From the NCBI GenBank assembly GCA_964019695.1, contig CAXHUL010000250.1, positions 1,550,001 to 1,614,000 on the forward strand: 64,000 bases of DNA, written 5' to 3'. The notes beneath the pieces are model-generated. The model saw nothing but the letters and a program-made list of their open reading frames with translations. It was not told the origin of the DNA and made no database searches. The DNA comes from Loripinus fragilis. Lineage: Eukaryota > Mollusca > Bivalvia > Lucinida > Lucinidae. The translations under genes and the position numbers were made by a program. Every line of letters starts with the position of its first letter. Position 1 is the first letter of the stretch. Positions 36,903-48,292 of the stretch are shown one piece after another.

Positions 36903-37580
36903 GCCTTTAGTGAGTTTACATTTCAGCCATCTGGTGGGGAGTTGAAGCCTCTGGAGAATAAGAAAGTCATGGAAATTTTACTAGCTTAAAATTGTAATTA
37001 TTTTCTTACCCATCAATTAAAACATGTGTTTTGGGTGCTCGAAAGAGCCATCTCATTGAGACGGTTCTTTTGAGTACCCACAACATATGTTTTGGTTGAA
37101 AAATAAGAAAGTTAATTTTCTGTTACGCACTTTTAACTAAAGTCCTGAATATTCTGTTTATTTTACAGGCCTTTAGTGAGTTTACATTTCAGCCATCTGG
37201 CCGGGAGTTGAAGCCTCTGGAGACTAAGAAGGTCAAGGTCACCTTCCAGCCAGCTTCAGCAAAGTCAGTGAGGCGTGTCATTGAAGAGTTAAGGATAATA
37301 TTCTGTTTATTTTGCAGGCCTTTAGTGAGTTTACATTTCAGCCATCTGGCAGGGAGTGGAAGCCTCTGGAGACTAAGAAGGTCAAGGTCACCTTCCAGCC
37401 AGCTTCAGCAAAGTCAGTGAGGCGTGTCATTGAAGAGATAAGGATAATATTCTGTTTACTTTGCAGGCCTTTAGTGAGTTTACATTTCAGCCATCTGGCG
37501 GGGAGTTGAAGCCTCTGGAGGATAAGAAGGTCAAGGTCACCTTCCAGCCGGTTAAGGATAATATTCTGTTTATTTTGCAG
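36903..37580 (+). repeat. Four extra acceptor-plus-exon copies of gene B exon 3
   Basis: Exon-like starts after 'cag' at 36903, 37169, 37318 and 37467 encode variants of AFSEFTFQPSGGELKPLE. Copy spacing is 149 bp between the middle copies. Copy 1 is cut short and followed by the hairpin element at 37001-37113. Copies 2 and 3 reach 'cgtgtcattgaagag' but then pass into the next acceptor without a donor; copy 4 stops earlier. They read CAG where the last copy reads TAG. Confidence 0.9.
37001..37113. repeat. Hairpin element, 'ACATGTGTT' family, copy 3
   Basis: 'ttttcttacccatcaattaa', 'aacatgtgttttgggtgctc', central 'gaaagagccatctca' / 'ttgagacggttctttt', then 'acaacatatgttttggttga'. It lies between the first and second copies of the exon 3 array. 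Confidence 0.85.
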
Positions 37581-37723
37581 GCCTTCAATGAGTTTACATT
37601 TGAGCCATCCAGCAGGGAGTTGAAGCCTCTGGAGACTAAGAAGGTCAAGGTCACCTTCTAGCCAGTTTCAGCAAAGTCTGTGTGGCGTGTCATTGAAGTC
37701 ACAGTAGAAGAAGGAACTGATTG
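37581..37723 (+). CDS. Gene B exon 3, complete copy with an in-frame stop
   Basis: Acceptor 'ctgtttattttgcag' in phase 0; donor 'GATTG|GTAAAT' in phase 2, matching exon 4. It encodes AFNEFTFEPSSRELKPLETK then KKVKVTF, and after the stop a segment with VIEVTVEEGTD: the closing strands of an MSP repeat ('F.p.s..L.p.e.k.v.V.f.p'). Codon 27 is TAG (37659-37661) where the tandem copies at 37169 and 37318 have CAG (Gln). As this is the only copy with a donor, the allele as sequenced would truncate the protein, unless the base is an error, is polymorphic, or an unseen splice is used. Confidence 0.7.
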
Positions 37724-39006
37724 GTAAATTGATAGACATATTTATACTAGAAACCTGCAGCAGGTTCATTGATGGGAATACTGACAATATATGTAGACCC
37801 AGCTTTCAGCAATGTCTGCAACACTGAGAACTGTGTCATATTCTTTTTAACCCATTCATGCTGAATGGATTTCCCACTGTTATCTAATGGACCAGTCCAT
37901 TTCAGTTTTAAGAGTTGCTGGGTAGTATTTTTCATTTCATTCTGCTTCATCTGATCTGGGTCTACACTGTTTGCATATGTCCTGCAAAAAAGGATGCTAG
38001 GCTTAAATGGGTTAAAGATGGCGTAGTGTATATAAAGAGAAGAGGGGATTTTCACTGTTAAAATACCTATTTTCAAAACAATTTTATATAGTGAAGTCAT
38101 GAAGAATGCCATAAGTTTAAAAAAAATCTTCTTTGGTCATGCAAATATGTTTTGTCTACAATATCATCCATATTGATTCACTAGAGACACTTACTTTGAT
38201 TACAATTGATCTTCAAAACCCACAATTGATCCCTTTTACAGCCTTGTAGATATCCCTGTTCATATAATTTCTATTTTCATCACCGTTTTCACATCTATAG
38301 AAAAGTTTCAGGGTTTCTCCTAGTCTTAACACTGTTTACTGATATAATGCCCTAAGTCAAAATTGCCAAAACTTGTTCTGCTCCACTCAACAAGATGCTT
38401 GCCAGAGCAAAAGATAGAATAAAACTACATATGTCTCCTCCTGAATCAAAACTGAGATCAATGATCGAGGAATATAAAAAATTTGGTATTATTAGTAGCT
38501 AAGGACAAATAAAGAATAAAGGTGTTTCGGGTAACAGGTCTGAAAATTTTTGGTAGGGTAGGCACACATTTTTTTTTTGTGGAAAAAATATTTTATGTAT
38601 TTTGAAAGGCAAATTTTTTCCAGAAAACCTGAGAAAATTCTAGGTTTCACCAGTAAATTTAGGTAGGGTAGGGTTAACCTAAACACACATATTTTTTAGT
38701 TGGCCTAAGGATTGTATTAATGACATCAGATGTTTATCTTATTATTCCTATCAGATGAAAAATTCTCATTATTAAAGGAAATAGTCCCTCAAATTAATAT
38801 CTTTATTTGGTGTATAAAAAGACAGTGTAATGATAAATGTTGAACACTTTTGTCTTTTGTATTCAAATAAAATTTTAGTTATTAAGGCGGGAATTCACAA
38901 AATGCTTTTCAAAAAAGCAAACAGTACTGTTTGTCCTAAGCCTTTTTAGCAGGCAACTAGTGTACAGAATTTTAGAACATCAACTGTCTTCTTGTTTTTT
39001 GAACAG
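37724..39006. other. Gene B intron with a partial inverted-repeat element
   Basis: 38512-38707 contains 'tttttggtagggtaggcaca' and 'aggtagggtagggttaacct' with a terminal 'tagttggcctaa', related to the element at 30841-31206. Near 37850-37985 a loose palindrome of the 'tctgggtctacactgtttgc' family. No exon. Confidence 0.5.
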
Positions 39007-39160
39007 CAACATTTCCTGCTTTGCTGAAGTACTAGTGGCCCAAGTATGCCAAGAGAGATGTGAACTGGCTATTCCTGAAATCTACAAGAGTGTACCAGTT
39101 CTAGCAGCAGCCAAATTGATCAACCAGACCCTCCTGCCCACAGTGTTTGAATGGGGAGAT
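39007..39160 (+). CDS. Gene B exon 4
   Basis: Acceptor 'tgttttttgaacag', donor 'GGAGAT|GTAAGT'. One leading base completes the phase-2 codon of exon 3 (TG+C = Cys), ending phase 0. It encodes CFAEVLVAQVCQERCELAIP and KLINQTLLPTVFEWGD: the last strand of one repeat ('a.v..p.v.l'), then the next repeat with the 'l.NqtllPt.f.W' signature of MSP/ASH domains. The intron that follows is 18,976 bp, by far the longest here, and holds most of the mobile elements. Confidence 0.8.
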
Positions 39161-39238
39161 GTAAGTTCTATTTATTTACCCTTATTATTTTAGGAAGACA
39201 AGTCAAACCCCCGGACCTCTGGTCTGTTTAAACTTGAT

Positions 39239-39339
39239 ATGAGCCCCGACATAAGATTTCCAACAATGTGGTTTGTGAGACCAGCAAAGGCTCAGACCAG
39301 CCTGCGCATACCCACAGTCTGATCAGAGCCTTTGCTAGT
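39239..39339. mobile_element. Left half of a 'CAGCCTGCGCAT' MITE split by the retrotransposon
   Basis: 'atgagccccgacataagatt', 'tccaacaatgtggtttgtg', 'gctcagaccagcctgcgcat' and 'gatcagagcctttgctagt' match the left 100 bases of the intact element at 51446-51692. It breaks exactly at the retrotransposon's LTR. Confidence 0.88.
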
Positions 39340-40132
39340 TGTTACATGCCAGGCGTAACTAGAAACAAATTCAGGAAACCAAAATTTGCTATTTGGAAAG
39401 TCAGCAAAAAGCGCTTTAAAATTTAACAAAATTTATTAAAAACAAAATTATCATTTACAATAAGCAATGGAAAACAGTTACACAATCAAAGAAAGTCTAA
39501 TTTACAATACCTTGTATGTCCAAACTGTCCCTCAGAATATTTATCAACACAAGTCTTTCAGCAGTTTCTGATCCCCAGATTTTGAAGTTAAATCCAAATG
39601 AAAACTAAGTCAGAACCCAAAATTGAATAATCCAAAGTAATCCAGAATGAATAAGTTAAACACTAAATATTCCAATATAGAATTCCAGCACAAAAGGTTT
39701 AGACTTTTAAATGGTGAAATTATTTCCAAGATGCCCTTATGAAAATTTACTCTTATATATACCCTTTAAGAAAGTTCTAGAATAATCAAGTACCAAGTAT
39801 GATATCATATGCTAAATATAAATAAATACATGGGTTCTGGAAAGTTCTACATTCTGCTGGATGATTCCACTGAATTCCAGAACCTACTCAAAGCTTCTAT
39901 TGGCATGGAAAAGAAAATTCTAGAAAATACAGGACTTTTCTCAAAGGTTCCAGAACCTTCTATGACAATGCATTTTTAATTTCTAGATGATTAGTCATCT
40001 TTCTAGAAAAATCTGATAATCAAATAAACACCTTATTTACAATAACTTATTTACCATCAATATCTCCAATATCTGGGTCAACAGAAACTAAGTAAACAAA
40101 ATATGAAACAGATAAACACCATACATGTTACA
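39340..40132 (-). mobile_element. 3' LTR of the gypsy-type retrotransposon (793 bp)
   Basis: On the + strand it starts TGTTACATGCC and ends ATACATGTTACA. It matches 45304-46065 with only scattered substitutions apart from two small indels near 39403-39465. It is flanked outside by TAGT (39336-39339). On the minus strand the base-rich run GAGGAGGGGAAG directly precedes it, as expected for the polypurine tract. Confidence 0.93.
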
Positions 40133-40285
40133 CTTCCCCTCCTCAAAGAAAAGAAAGTTTTATGAAGTAAAGCTTTCTTTTGCAATAATGAGCAATTATA
40201 TAATAAACAATAATGTAAAATCACATCAGATCAATGAAGAGCAATAGCACAAACTCAATATCAATAATGCTGAGGCATCTAAACC

Positions 40286-42039
40286 CTAGAGAGTGCATCT
40301 GGGATGATATTTTCTTTTCCCTTAATATGTCTGATATCTAGATTGTGCTCTTGCAACATGAGACTTCATCTGAGTAAACGCTGGTTCTTGTTTTTCATTT
40401 TATGAATGAAAGTCAGTGGATTGTGATCAGTGAAATTGACAATAGGTTCAACTGAAGAGGCTAGGTAAACTTGGAAGTGCTTAAGAGCCAGAATGAGAGA
40501 TAAGCATTCTTTCTCTACAGTAGAGTAATTTCTCTGATGTTTGTTAAACTTTTTAGAATAGTAACAAACAGGGTGATCAACACCATTGTCATCTTCTTGT
40601 AACAATACACTGCCTGCACCAACATCACTGGCATCTACGGCCAACTTAAATTCTTTGTCAAAGCTTGGTGCTAAGAGAACTGGAGCACTTTTAAGTATGG
40701 CTTTAAGCTTTTCAAAAGACTTCTGACAATTATCAGTCCAAATAAACTCGACCATTTTGCCAAGTAAGTTTGTCAAAGGCTCTGCTATGACAGAGAAGTT
40801 ATTACAGAATTTCCTGTAATATCCAGCCATACCAAGAAAGCCCATCAGTTGTCTTTTACCAGAAGGTACAGGAAAATCTGAGATAGCCTCAACTTTAGCT
40901 TCTACAGGTTTTACCTGACCTTGTCCCACCATATGACCTAAAAATGTCAAATTTGCATGGCAAAATTCACTCTTTGTTAAGTTAACTGTTAGTGTAGCTT
41001 CACTAAGTCTGTCAAAGAAATTTCTGATAGTTTGTAAGTGTTGTTCCCATTCTTCGCTGAAGATGATAGCATCGTCGATATAGGCTTTACAGCCAACCAG
41101 ATAAAATATCAAACTGTTAACCAAGCGTTGAAATATTGCTGGGGAGTTCTTCATTCCAAACGGCATAACTTTATACTGATACAATCCGTCTGGAGTAACA
41201 AATGCTGAGATCTCCATTGCTCTGTTTGTCAGAGGTATTTGCCAAAATCCTTTAAGCAGGTCAAATTTCGTAACATATTTGGCTTGTCCAATGTTAGCAA
41301 TGCAGTCATCAATTCGTGGGATGGGAAAAGTGTCTGTTTGGGTGACACAATTTATTTTACGGTAGTCCGTACACATGCGAAATGTCCCATCAGGTTTTGG
41401 TACAAGAATACAAGGAGAACTCCATTCACTTTGACCAGGTTCTATAAAGTCATTATCCAGCAAATATTTAACTTCTTCTCTGAAAATTTGTTGTTTTACA
41501 GGGTTCATTCTGTATGGATGTTGTTTCACAGGTTTTGAACCATCAATCAGTTCAACATCATGATAAATTTCGTCAGTTTTGGATGGAATATCTGGAAATA
41601 AGAGTTCATATTCGAGAATTAACTGCTTCAGTTCAAGTCTCTTGTCTGAACTAAGATGAGATAATTTCTGGTCAAGATCCTTTAAGATATCAGAGTTCTT
41701 GAGTTTTGACGACGCGGGATCAGATTTCTCAAAGTTCATATCTTCAGAGTCCATTTGATTTTGTTCAAGAGGGACAGTATTAACTAGATTTACTGATGAA
41801 ATAACAGAACTATCCCTATCAATGTACTTTTTAAGCATGTTGATATGACACAACTGTTTTTGTTTGCGCCTCCCAGGAGTGTTGACAGTGTAATTAACAT
41901 CACTTAACTTTTTGTCAACAGTATAAGGACCATAATATCTAGCTTGCAATGGCTTACCAGGAATGGGCAAAAGAGCAAGTACCTTGTCTCCAGGTTCAAA
42001 ATTTCTATCCTGAGCATTTTCATCATAATGTAGTTTCAT
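40286..42039 (-). pseudogene. Retrotransposon pol, downstream part: integrase GPY/F tail, reverse transcriptase, RNase H
   Basis: The main open frame runs 42039 to 40366 (557 codons). Residues 14-70 form the chromodomain-like 'GPY/F' tail of a gypsy integrase (GPY at 37-39). A linker of about 110 residues follows, then a reverse transcriptase from about residue 185, with FDLLKGFWQIPL (Asp 260) and YIDDAIIF (catalytic Asp pair 322-323). RNase H follows, with Asp in AVDAS (469), the TVEKE motif (507-511) and TDHNPL (Asp 538). A TGA ends it in the conserved Leu-Arg-Trp region; homology continues in frame for about 27 more codons to a stop near 40286. It is separated from the integrase core upstream by a frameshift near 42077, so this copy is not functional as sequenced. 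Confidence 0.92.
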
Positions 42040-42076
42040 TTTGCTTTGAGCTGATTTGAGATTGGACCAAGCAGCT

Positions 42077-43363
42077 TCACAGGCTTTTGATAGTCTGAAG
42101 TAAGTTCAAAGAATTGTTATCATCTGAGAGAAATTTTTCTTTCAGAAGTTTCAAGGGTCCGCGCACAGTATGCCCAAATACAAGTTCAAATGGGCTGAAC
42201 CCAAGAGACTCTTGTACAGATTCCCTAACAGCAAATAAAAGCAAATGTATACCCTCATCCCAATCCTTTTCAGTGTCAAAGCAGTAAGATCTGATCATGT
42301 TTTTCAAAGTTTGATGAAATCTTTCTAAGGCACCCTGGCTCTCAGGATGATAAGCCGATGACTTGTACTGTTTAATGCCAAGTTCATGCATGACTTGTTG
42401 AAAAATTCCCCATATAAAATTTGAACCTTGATCAGATTGTACAGACCTTGGAAGTCCCACAAAGATGAAAAACTTCACAAGTGCCTTAACAATTGTCTTA
42501 GTCTTAATAATTCTGAGTGGAATGGCTTCGGGAAAACGTGTTGAAGCACACATAATAGTCAAAAGATATTGACAACCTGACTTTGTTTTGGGTAGGGGAC
42601 CTACACAGTCAATAATGATTCTGCTAAAAGGTTCATCAAATGCAGGAATGGGCTCTAAAGAAGCTTTTGGAATGGTCTGATTGGATTTTCCTACCATTTG
42701 ACAAGTGTGACAGGATTTGCAGTGCTGAGAAACATCAGATTTTAATCCTGGCCAAAAGAAATGATTAAGAATCTTGTGATAGGTCTTATTTACACCTAAA
42801 TGGCCTGACATGGGAGTTTCATGAGCCAAATTTAAAATTTCAGGATGATAAGCCCTAGGAACCACAATCTGGTGGTTAACAGTCCACTCATCATCTGCTG
42901 AGACATCAGGAGGACGCCATTTTCTCATCAAAATGTCATTTTTTACATAATAGCAAATGGGGACTTGTGACATTTCATTTTCATCTAAAGCTCTATCGAT
43001 TAAAGGTGATATCTCAGGATCACTGTGTTGTTCCTTACAAAGCTGTGACCTTGACAGCTGGTCATTTGAAATTGAAGATGAAAGGTCAGTGTTTGACCTT
43101 GAAATGTCAAAGTCAGTCTGAATGTCAGACTGGCTGGTAGAAAGAGAATTTGAAATCTCATTATAAAAGGACTGACCTATCAAAGTGTCAGCTAAACTGA
43201 TATCTTGCATTCCATTAATCTGTTTGGCTTTCTTTGCCATTGCCCTAGTTACAGCACAAGAAGGGTAAAGGTCAGGAATTTCCTGCTCAATAGGATCAGG
43301 CAGTTGATCAACACAAGGTGTGCTGGTCAAAAGTGGGTCTACCACAACCTTATCTCCAGCCAA
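42077..43363 (-). pseudogene. Retrotransposon pol, integrase core located upstream of reverse transcriptase
   Basis: Open frame of 428 codons. Residues 181-221 hold an HHCC zinc-binding module (His 181, His 188, Cys 218, Cys 221). The catalytic core has Asp 252 (IIIDCVGP), Asp 311 (QSDQGSNF) and Glu 347 (ESQGALERFH), a D-58-D-35-E spacing. The first 120 residues are a low-similarity linker from protease. It lies 5' of the reverse transcriptase on the coding strand, an order unusual for gypsy elements. The frame is lost at 42077, just before the GPY/F tail continues in another frame. Confidence 0.93.
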
Positions 43364-43860
43364 ATCATTGCTAAAAGCAAGTGAACACCTTTAAAAGGTA
43401 AAGAATGTCTAATACCTACAGCCACGAGACCAGTAACTAAGTCTGAGGACAAATAAATGTTATGGAGTGGTACATTAATAAATCAACACTCTACACCCTG
43501 GATAAGGACACTTGTCCCAGAAGAAGTCTTCTCAGAAAAAGGCAGGGTATCTGCTGAGATAAGAGATTGAGAAGCACCAGTATCTCGTAAAGTTTTAAAA
43601 GGGGTAGACTGGGCAAAGTCACTATTCAGTGACACCGAACCATCTAATAAGAATGGTTCATAAATCTCCATAATGGCATCAGTCTCAGATGTTTTGGCCA
43701 AAATAGGATTCTCATCCTGAATAGAAGACTGTGGTTTTAGCCTTAAAGAGGTGAGACCTGTGGGTTTAGGACTCTCCTGTCTTTCTTTTTCTCTCTTTCT
43801 TTTCAAAGCTATACATTCAGATATGATATGACCAGATTGTTTACAATAATTGCAAATAGG
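43364..43860 (-). pseudogene. Retrotransposon CCHC zinc knuckle and aspartic protease, broken
   Basis: At 43860-43808 the minus strand encodes CNYCKQSGHIISEC, a C-x2-C-x4-H-x4-C nucleocapsid knuckle. It continues through a Lys/Arg-rich linker to LRDTGASQSLI (about 43600-43570), the D-T-G-A active site of a retroviral-type protease. A stop near 43483 and a frame change before 43363 break it from integrase. Confidence 0.85.
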
Positions 43861-45188
43861 CTGGGATAATGGACTTTGACCTTTGTTTTCACCAGAAAAT
43901 CTTGGTTTTGGAGTAAATGAATGACTGGAATTAACAGATGGATTACTGGGGTTGGATTTTGGACCTGACTGAGGGGAATATGGTTTTGATTGAGGGGAAA
44001 ATGATCTTGACTGAGTTGTAAATTTTAATTGAGGGTTGAATGGTTTCCTAGGAAATGGCTTATTAACAAAACCTTATGAGTCAAAGAATAATCATCAGCT
44101 AGTCTAGCTGCTAAATCCAAATTTTCAACTTCTTTTTCATTTAAGAAAGCCCTGACATCAGAATTTATACACCATTTGAATTCCTCAACAAGCATGAGCT
44201 GTCTTAGTTTTTCATGATCAGAACCTACTTTCTTTGAAGAGCACCACCTATCAAATAATTGTTCTTTTGTTCAAGCAAATTCTACATGAGTCTGGTTAGG
44301 TTCTTTCCTACAATCTCTAAATTTCTGCCTGTAAGCTTCAGGGACCAACTCATAAGCCTTAAGAATAAGTTCTTTTACTTTGTCATAATCTGAGCTTTGT
44401 TCTAGTGAAAACTGAGTGTAAATTTCTCAAGCTTTGACTATTACAACGCTCTGCAAAAGCAAGGTCCAGTGCTCTCTTGGCCATTTCAGGATTTCTGCCA
44501 CCTTCTCAAAATGTAAAAAATATTTGTCAACTTCTTTTTCTTGAAATGGAGGAGCGAGTCGGATGTGTTTTGTTACATCAAAAGTTTTGCCAGAATCAAA
44601 AGGCAAAGGATTTGGTTAAGATTTGCCCTGTAACTCAAGCTCTTTCAATTTTAACTCAAAGTGTAATTTTTCTTTTTCAATTTCAATGCGCTCTTCCATT
44701 TCTCTTTGTTATTCCTTCTCTCGTTCTTCCATTTCTAACCTTAATTTCTCATGTTCTAATTTTTCTCTCAGCAACCTATCTTCTCTTTCTAATGTTTCCT
44801 GCCTTATTCTATCCTCTTGCTCTTCTCTCACGCGTTCACACTCTGCATTTTCTACCCTTATTCTTTCCTCTCGCTCTGCTTTCTCACGCCTCAATCTCTC
44901 TTCATGTTCTAACCTAATTTTTTCTATCTCAACTTGCCTTTTAATTTCTAATTCCCTCAACTGCAAATCAGTCTGGGTAACCAGAATCTGAGATGTGGCT
45001 GAGGAATCAAATATTTCTTCGTCCACAAAGAACTGAATGAGAATATTCTTAATTTCATGTTTTAACATAGTCTTTTTGACATTGGGTAGGCCATAATGGT
45101 CAGCAATGTCCAAAAGGTCGGACTTTTTTGCCAAGTCTAACAGCTCCTTAGAAGGCGACGCAGTAAAATCACTGAGTTTGAATGACAT
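43861..45188 (-). pseudogene. Retrotransposon gag-like region, several breaks
   Basis: Opens at 45188 with MSFKLSDFTASPSKELLDLA and a short helical, SAP-like start. A strongly charged coiled coil rich in Glu/Arg follows (about residues 80-159: repeats of 'REKAEREERIR' type) until a TAA at about 44708. Downstream the same sequence style continues (a 'PPFQEKEVDKYFLHFEK' gag-helix segment near 44570-44520) but is interrupted by several stops and frame changes before the zinc knuckle. Gag is thus more damaged than pol. Confidence 0.75.
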
Positions 45189-45280
45189 ATTTGCTTTTTG
45201 CTGGCTTCAACTAGCTAAACAGCAAACAGTTAAGATTATTTTAAATTTTAAACTAATTTGGTGCAGAAGAAATTTCAATC

Positions 45281-45298
45281 CCGGACTCTGAGCCCCCA
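45281..45298 (-). other. Primer-binding site of the retrotransposon
   Basis: Immediately inside the 5' LTR, after a 5-base spacer, the minus strand reads TGGGGGCTCAGAGTCCGG. A TGG start is expected for pairing with a tRNA CCA end. I cannot name the tRNA. Confidence 0.7.
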
Positions 45299-45303
45299 AT
45301 TTC

Positions 45304-46065
45304 TGTTACGTGCCAGGCGTAACTAGAAACAAATTCAGGAAACCAAAATTTGCTATTTGGAAAGTCAAAATTAACAAAATTTATTAAAAACAAAAAAGCA
45401 ATGGAAAACAGTTATACAATCAAAGAAAGTCTAATTTACAATACCTTGTATGTCCAAACTGTCCCTCAGAATATTTATCAACACAAGTCTTTCAGCAGTT
45501 TCTGATCCCCAGATTTTGAAGTTAAATCCAAATGAACACTAAGTCAGAATCCAAAATTGAATAATCCAAAGTAATCCAGAATGAATAAGTTAAACACTAA
45601 ATATTCCAATATAGAATTCCAGCACAAAAGGTTTAGACTTTTAAATGGTGAAATTATTTCCAAGATGCCCTTATGAAAATTTACTCTTATATATATCCTT
45701 TACGAAAGTTCTAGAATGATCAAGTACCAAGTATGATATCATATGCTAAATATAAATAAATACATGGGTTCTGGAAAGTTCTACATTCTGCTGGATGATT
45801 CCACTGAATTCCAGAACCTACTCAAAGCTTCTATTGGCATGGAAAAGAAAATTCTAGAAAATACAGGACTTTTCTCAAAGGTTCCAAAACCTTCTATGAC
45901 AATGCATTTTTAATTTCTAGATGATTAGTCATCTTTCTAGAAAAATCTTATAATCAAATAAACACCTTATTTACAATAACTTATTTACCATCAATATCTC
46001 CAATATCTGGGTCAACAGAACTAAGTAAACAAAATATGAAACAGATAAACACCATACATGTTACA
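45304..46065 (-). mobile_element. 5' LTR of the gypsy-type retrotransposon (762 bp)
   Basis: Near-identical to 39340-40132 apart from two short deletions and a few substitutions, which implies a recent insertion. It ends TGTTACA and is followed by TAGT (46066-46069), the same four bases as on the other side. Confidence 0.93.
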
Positions 46066-46204
46066 TAGTCGCTTGAATATTCTATAACTGTTGAGATACT
46101 GACTGAAGATAATTTGGAATTTCTAAGATTAAACTGAGGCTACACAGGCTCGTCTGAGACATGTCAAAATGTCACATTGTTGGAAATCACATGTCAGAGC
46201 TCAT
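46066..46204. mobile_element. Right half of the split 'CAGCCTGCGCAT' MITE
   Basis: 'agtcgcttgaatattctata', 'ggctacacaggctcgtctga' and 'cacattgttggaaatcacat' plus 'gagctcat' match the right half of 51446-51692. With 39239-39339 it makes one element of about 236 bp. Confidence 0.88.
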
Positions 46205-46873
46205 ATGGTTGATGATAATGATACACTGGAAATCTGCAAAGGAGTACTTTGATGATAAGTGGTAACCCAGATAAAATACGGCAGAATTCATGTCACTGGC
46301 ATGTTATGGTTAGATGAATTTATTGCAGTTACAGCCCTCTGATAAAATCTTGTCCACTTGAATTTTCTGCAACTACTGACCCAATTCCAATGGAACTTCA
46401 TGAGAAGCCTCAGGTTCCAACAACCCTAGATAATTGGGGTATCTGATTTTTTTATTTCTCACTTGGACCCAGTATAAACGGACTGGTCACTGACAGAAAT
46501 ACAAAGTTATGTTGTCAAGGCTTTATTTTAGCGTTATTTCAAAGTACTATGACCAATAAAATTGATTCTGAACATACAGGAGATTATAAGAGGTTACTCA
46601 GGGTATGCGAAGCTGAAATATTATGAGTTACGGTAAAAAGAATTAATAGAGTTTTCTCATCTTTTTATGTTGATATCTGACGATTTTCGGCTAAAAGTGC
46701 CGAAAATAGCTAAAAAGGGTGCCTAGGTGTCTTGCTGATGTTCATAAAGACGGATAAAACTTTCAATAAATATAACAACCCAGTCTTAAAGATAGTATAT
46801 TGAACCATTGCTTTTTTGAAGAAAATTCAAAGATATGCAGAAATTTAACTGAGATATGATTATTTAATCTTCA
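46205..46873. other. Intronic sequence with no recognised feature
   Basis: No exon or element ends recognised between the split MITE and the 40-bp inverted repeat. Confidence 0.4.
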
Positions 46874-46914
46874 ACATATGAGCCACGACACGCAGAAAGG
46901 GTCCTTAACGTAAT
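46874..46914. repeat. Left arm of a 40-bp inverted repeat pair 8.5 kb apart
   Basis: 'acatatgagccacgacacgc' and 'agaaagggtccttaacgtaa' match the inverse of 55300-55340 with two mismatches. The pair encloses the DUF7869-type gene, a MITE and the 2.6-kb LTR-like element. Confidence 0.85.
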
Positions 46915-48292
46915 TTTTTTCGAAATTCAGTTTTCATCGAATTTCAAAAGAACTACTTATTCCAAACAATTTGCGAAAATATGGTGGGCGTACCTCTAAA
47001 ATTGACAATTTTAGAGTTATTTAAAGTTGTATACCCTAACAGATATTGATACACATTTTTGACGTAACTTGACGTCGACGTCGTCAATAGTTTGATTAAC
47101 GGAATAAGCGCCATTTAGTTATTTATATGCCTTCTTCGGACAAACCATAGGCCATGAACAAGATACAGATATATTCTATACATCAACAGGGCACCAGTAT
47201 AGCATATGAGGCAGTGGCCAAATTATCTTTGCCCGGTTGGAGAGGTGTTTAAGGCAAATACAAAAACATCAACAGGGTCTTTATATATACACACCTTGAT
47301 CTCATTAATATTTTGACTCACTGTTGTTATTATAATTTGTTTCAGGTTTTGTTTTGCTTTTTTCTGCTCATTTAAAACAAAAGGTCGTAATACATGTAGC
47401 CTACTTCTGCGTCCGACCATATTACATATTGGTGTCGAGAGCTGGGTCGAGGAACAACGCGTCGCGGACACGCATCCATATATTTTCACTCTTTTCGTGC
47501 CCAAACTGAGCTGGTAAATGGTGTAACTTAGACAAAAAGCGAAGGCTCATGTGAACATGCACATTTGAGCATCCCCTTTTTGCAATCAAAAAGTTTGAAA
47601 AAAAGTTTGCAACATATCTTTATGGCGGCCAGCTAAACTTTTAAGCATGGTGCACCTTATTTCCATTAAAGAATAAAATCACTCATATGGATAATCATTA
47701 AGGCGACCAGCAACGGCTTTGAGGAGTCTACACATGCGTGCAATCTCACCGAAAAATCCGCTGTAATAATAATAAAAAAAAGTGGTAGATCTCTACTTGA
47801 TTGTATCGATCCCTGATCTTTGCCCCTTTTCTTCCTTTTTATATAATTCCAGCTTGGAAAATTTGAGAGGTTTCCCTTGAAAAATTAGAGCAGCTAAGTA
47901 AGATCCGTTTTTTTTTTGTTTTCTCCTTAATTTCTTTGGCATATAAATTGATATTACCCAATTTCTAAATGTAAATACTATTGTATGTGAATTCTAATCT
48001 CTAATTATTGTGGAGCAACAACACTTTTAATAAATAACTACCCATATTTTTAAGATCAAAGCATTATTTGTATATTTCTTAACAAGCGAACTCTCACTAG
48101 TGGAAGAAACCACGGCACACCGACATCACAACCGAAAACAGTCGAAGTCCCACTAGATAGCATATTGAATTTTTTTTTACTAGCCGACTGTTCTCTCACT
48201 GGCCCATTAATTTACTGAAACGGCGGACATTCTTGGTCCTGATAGTGGGGACTTATGAATTTTCTCACATTATTAAACAGATATTTTTTTCT
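46915..48292. other. Sequence between the inverted repeat arm and the DUF7869-type gene
   Basis: A minus-strand frame of 93 codons (47504-47223) has no recognisable motif and is not supported. No other element ends seen. Confidence 0.35.

Noticed and set aside
44477..44991. Overlapping + strand frames of 146 and 122 codons rich in Leu, Ser and Phe
   Set aside because: They are antisense shadows of the Glu/Arg-rich coiled coil of the gag-like region.
47223..47504. Minus-strand 93-codon frame near the DUF7869-type gene as a partner gene
   Set aside because: No motif, no splice or promoter support, and composition is like the non-coding surroundings.
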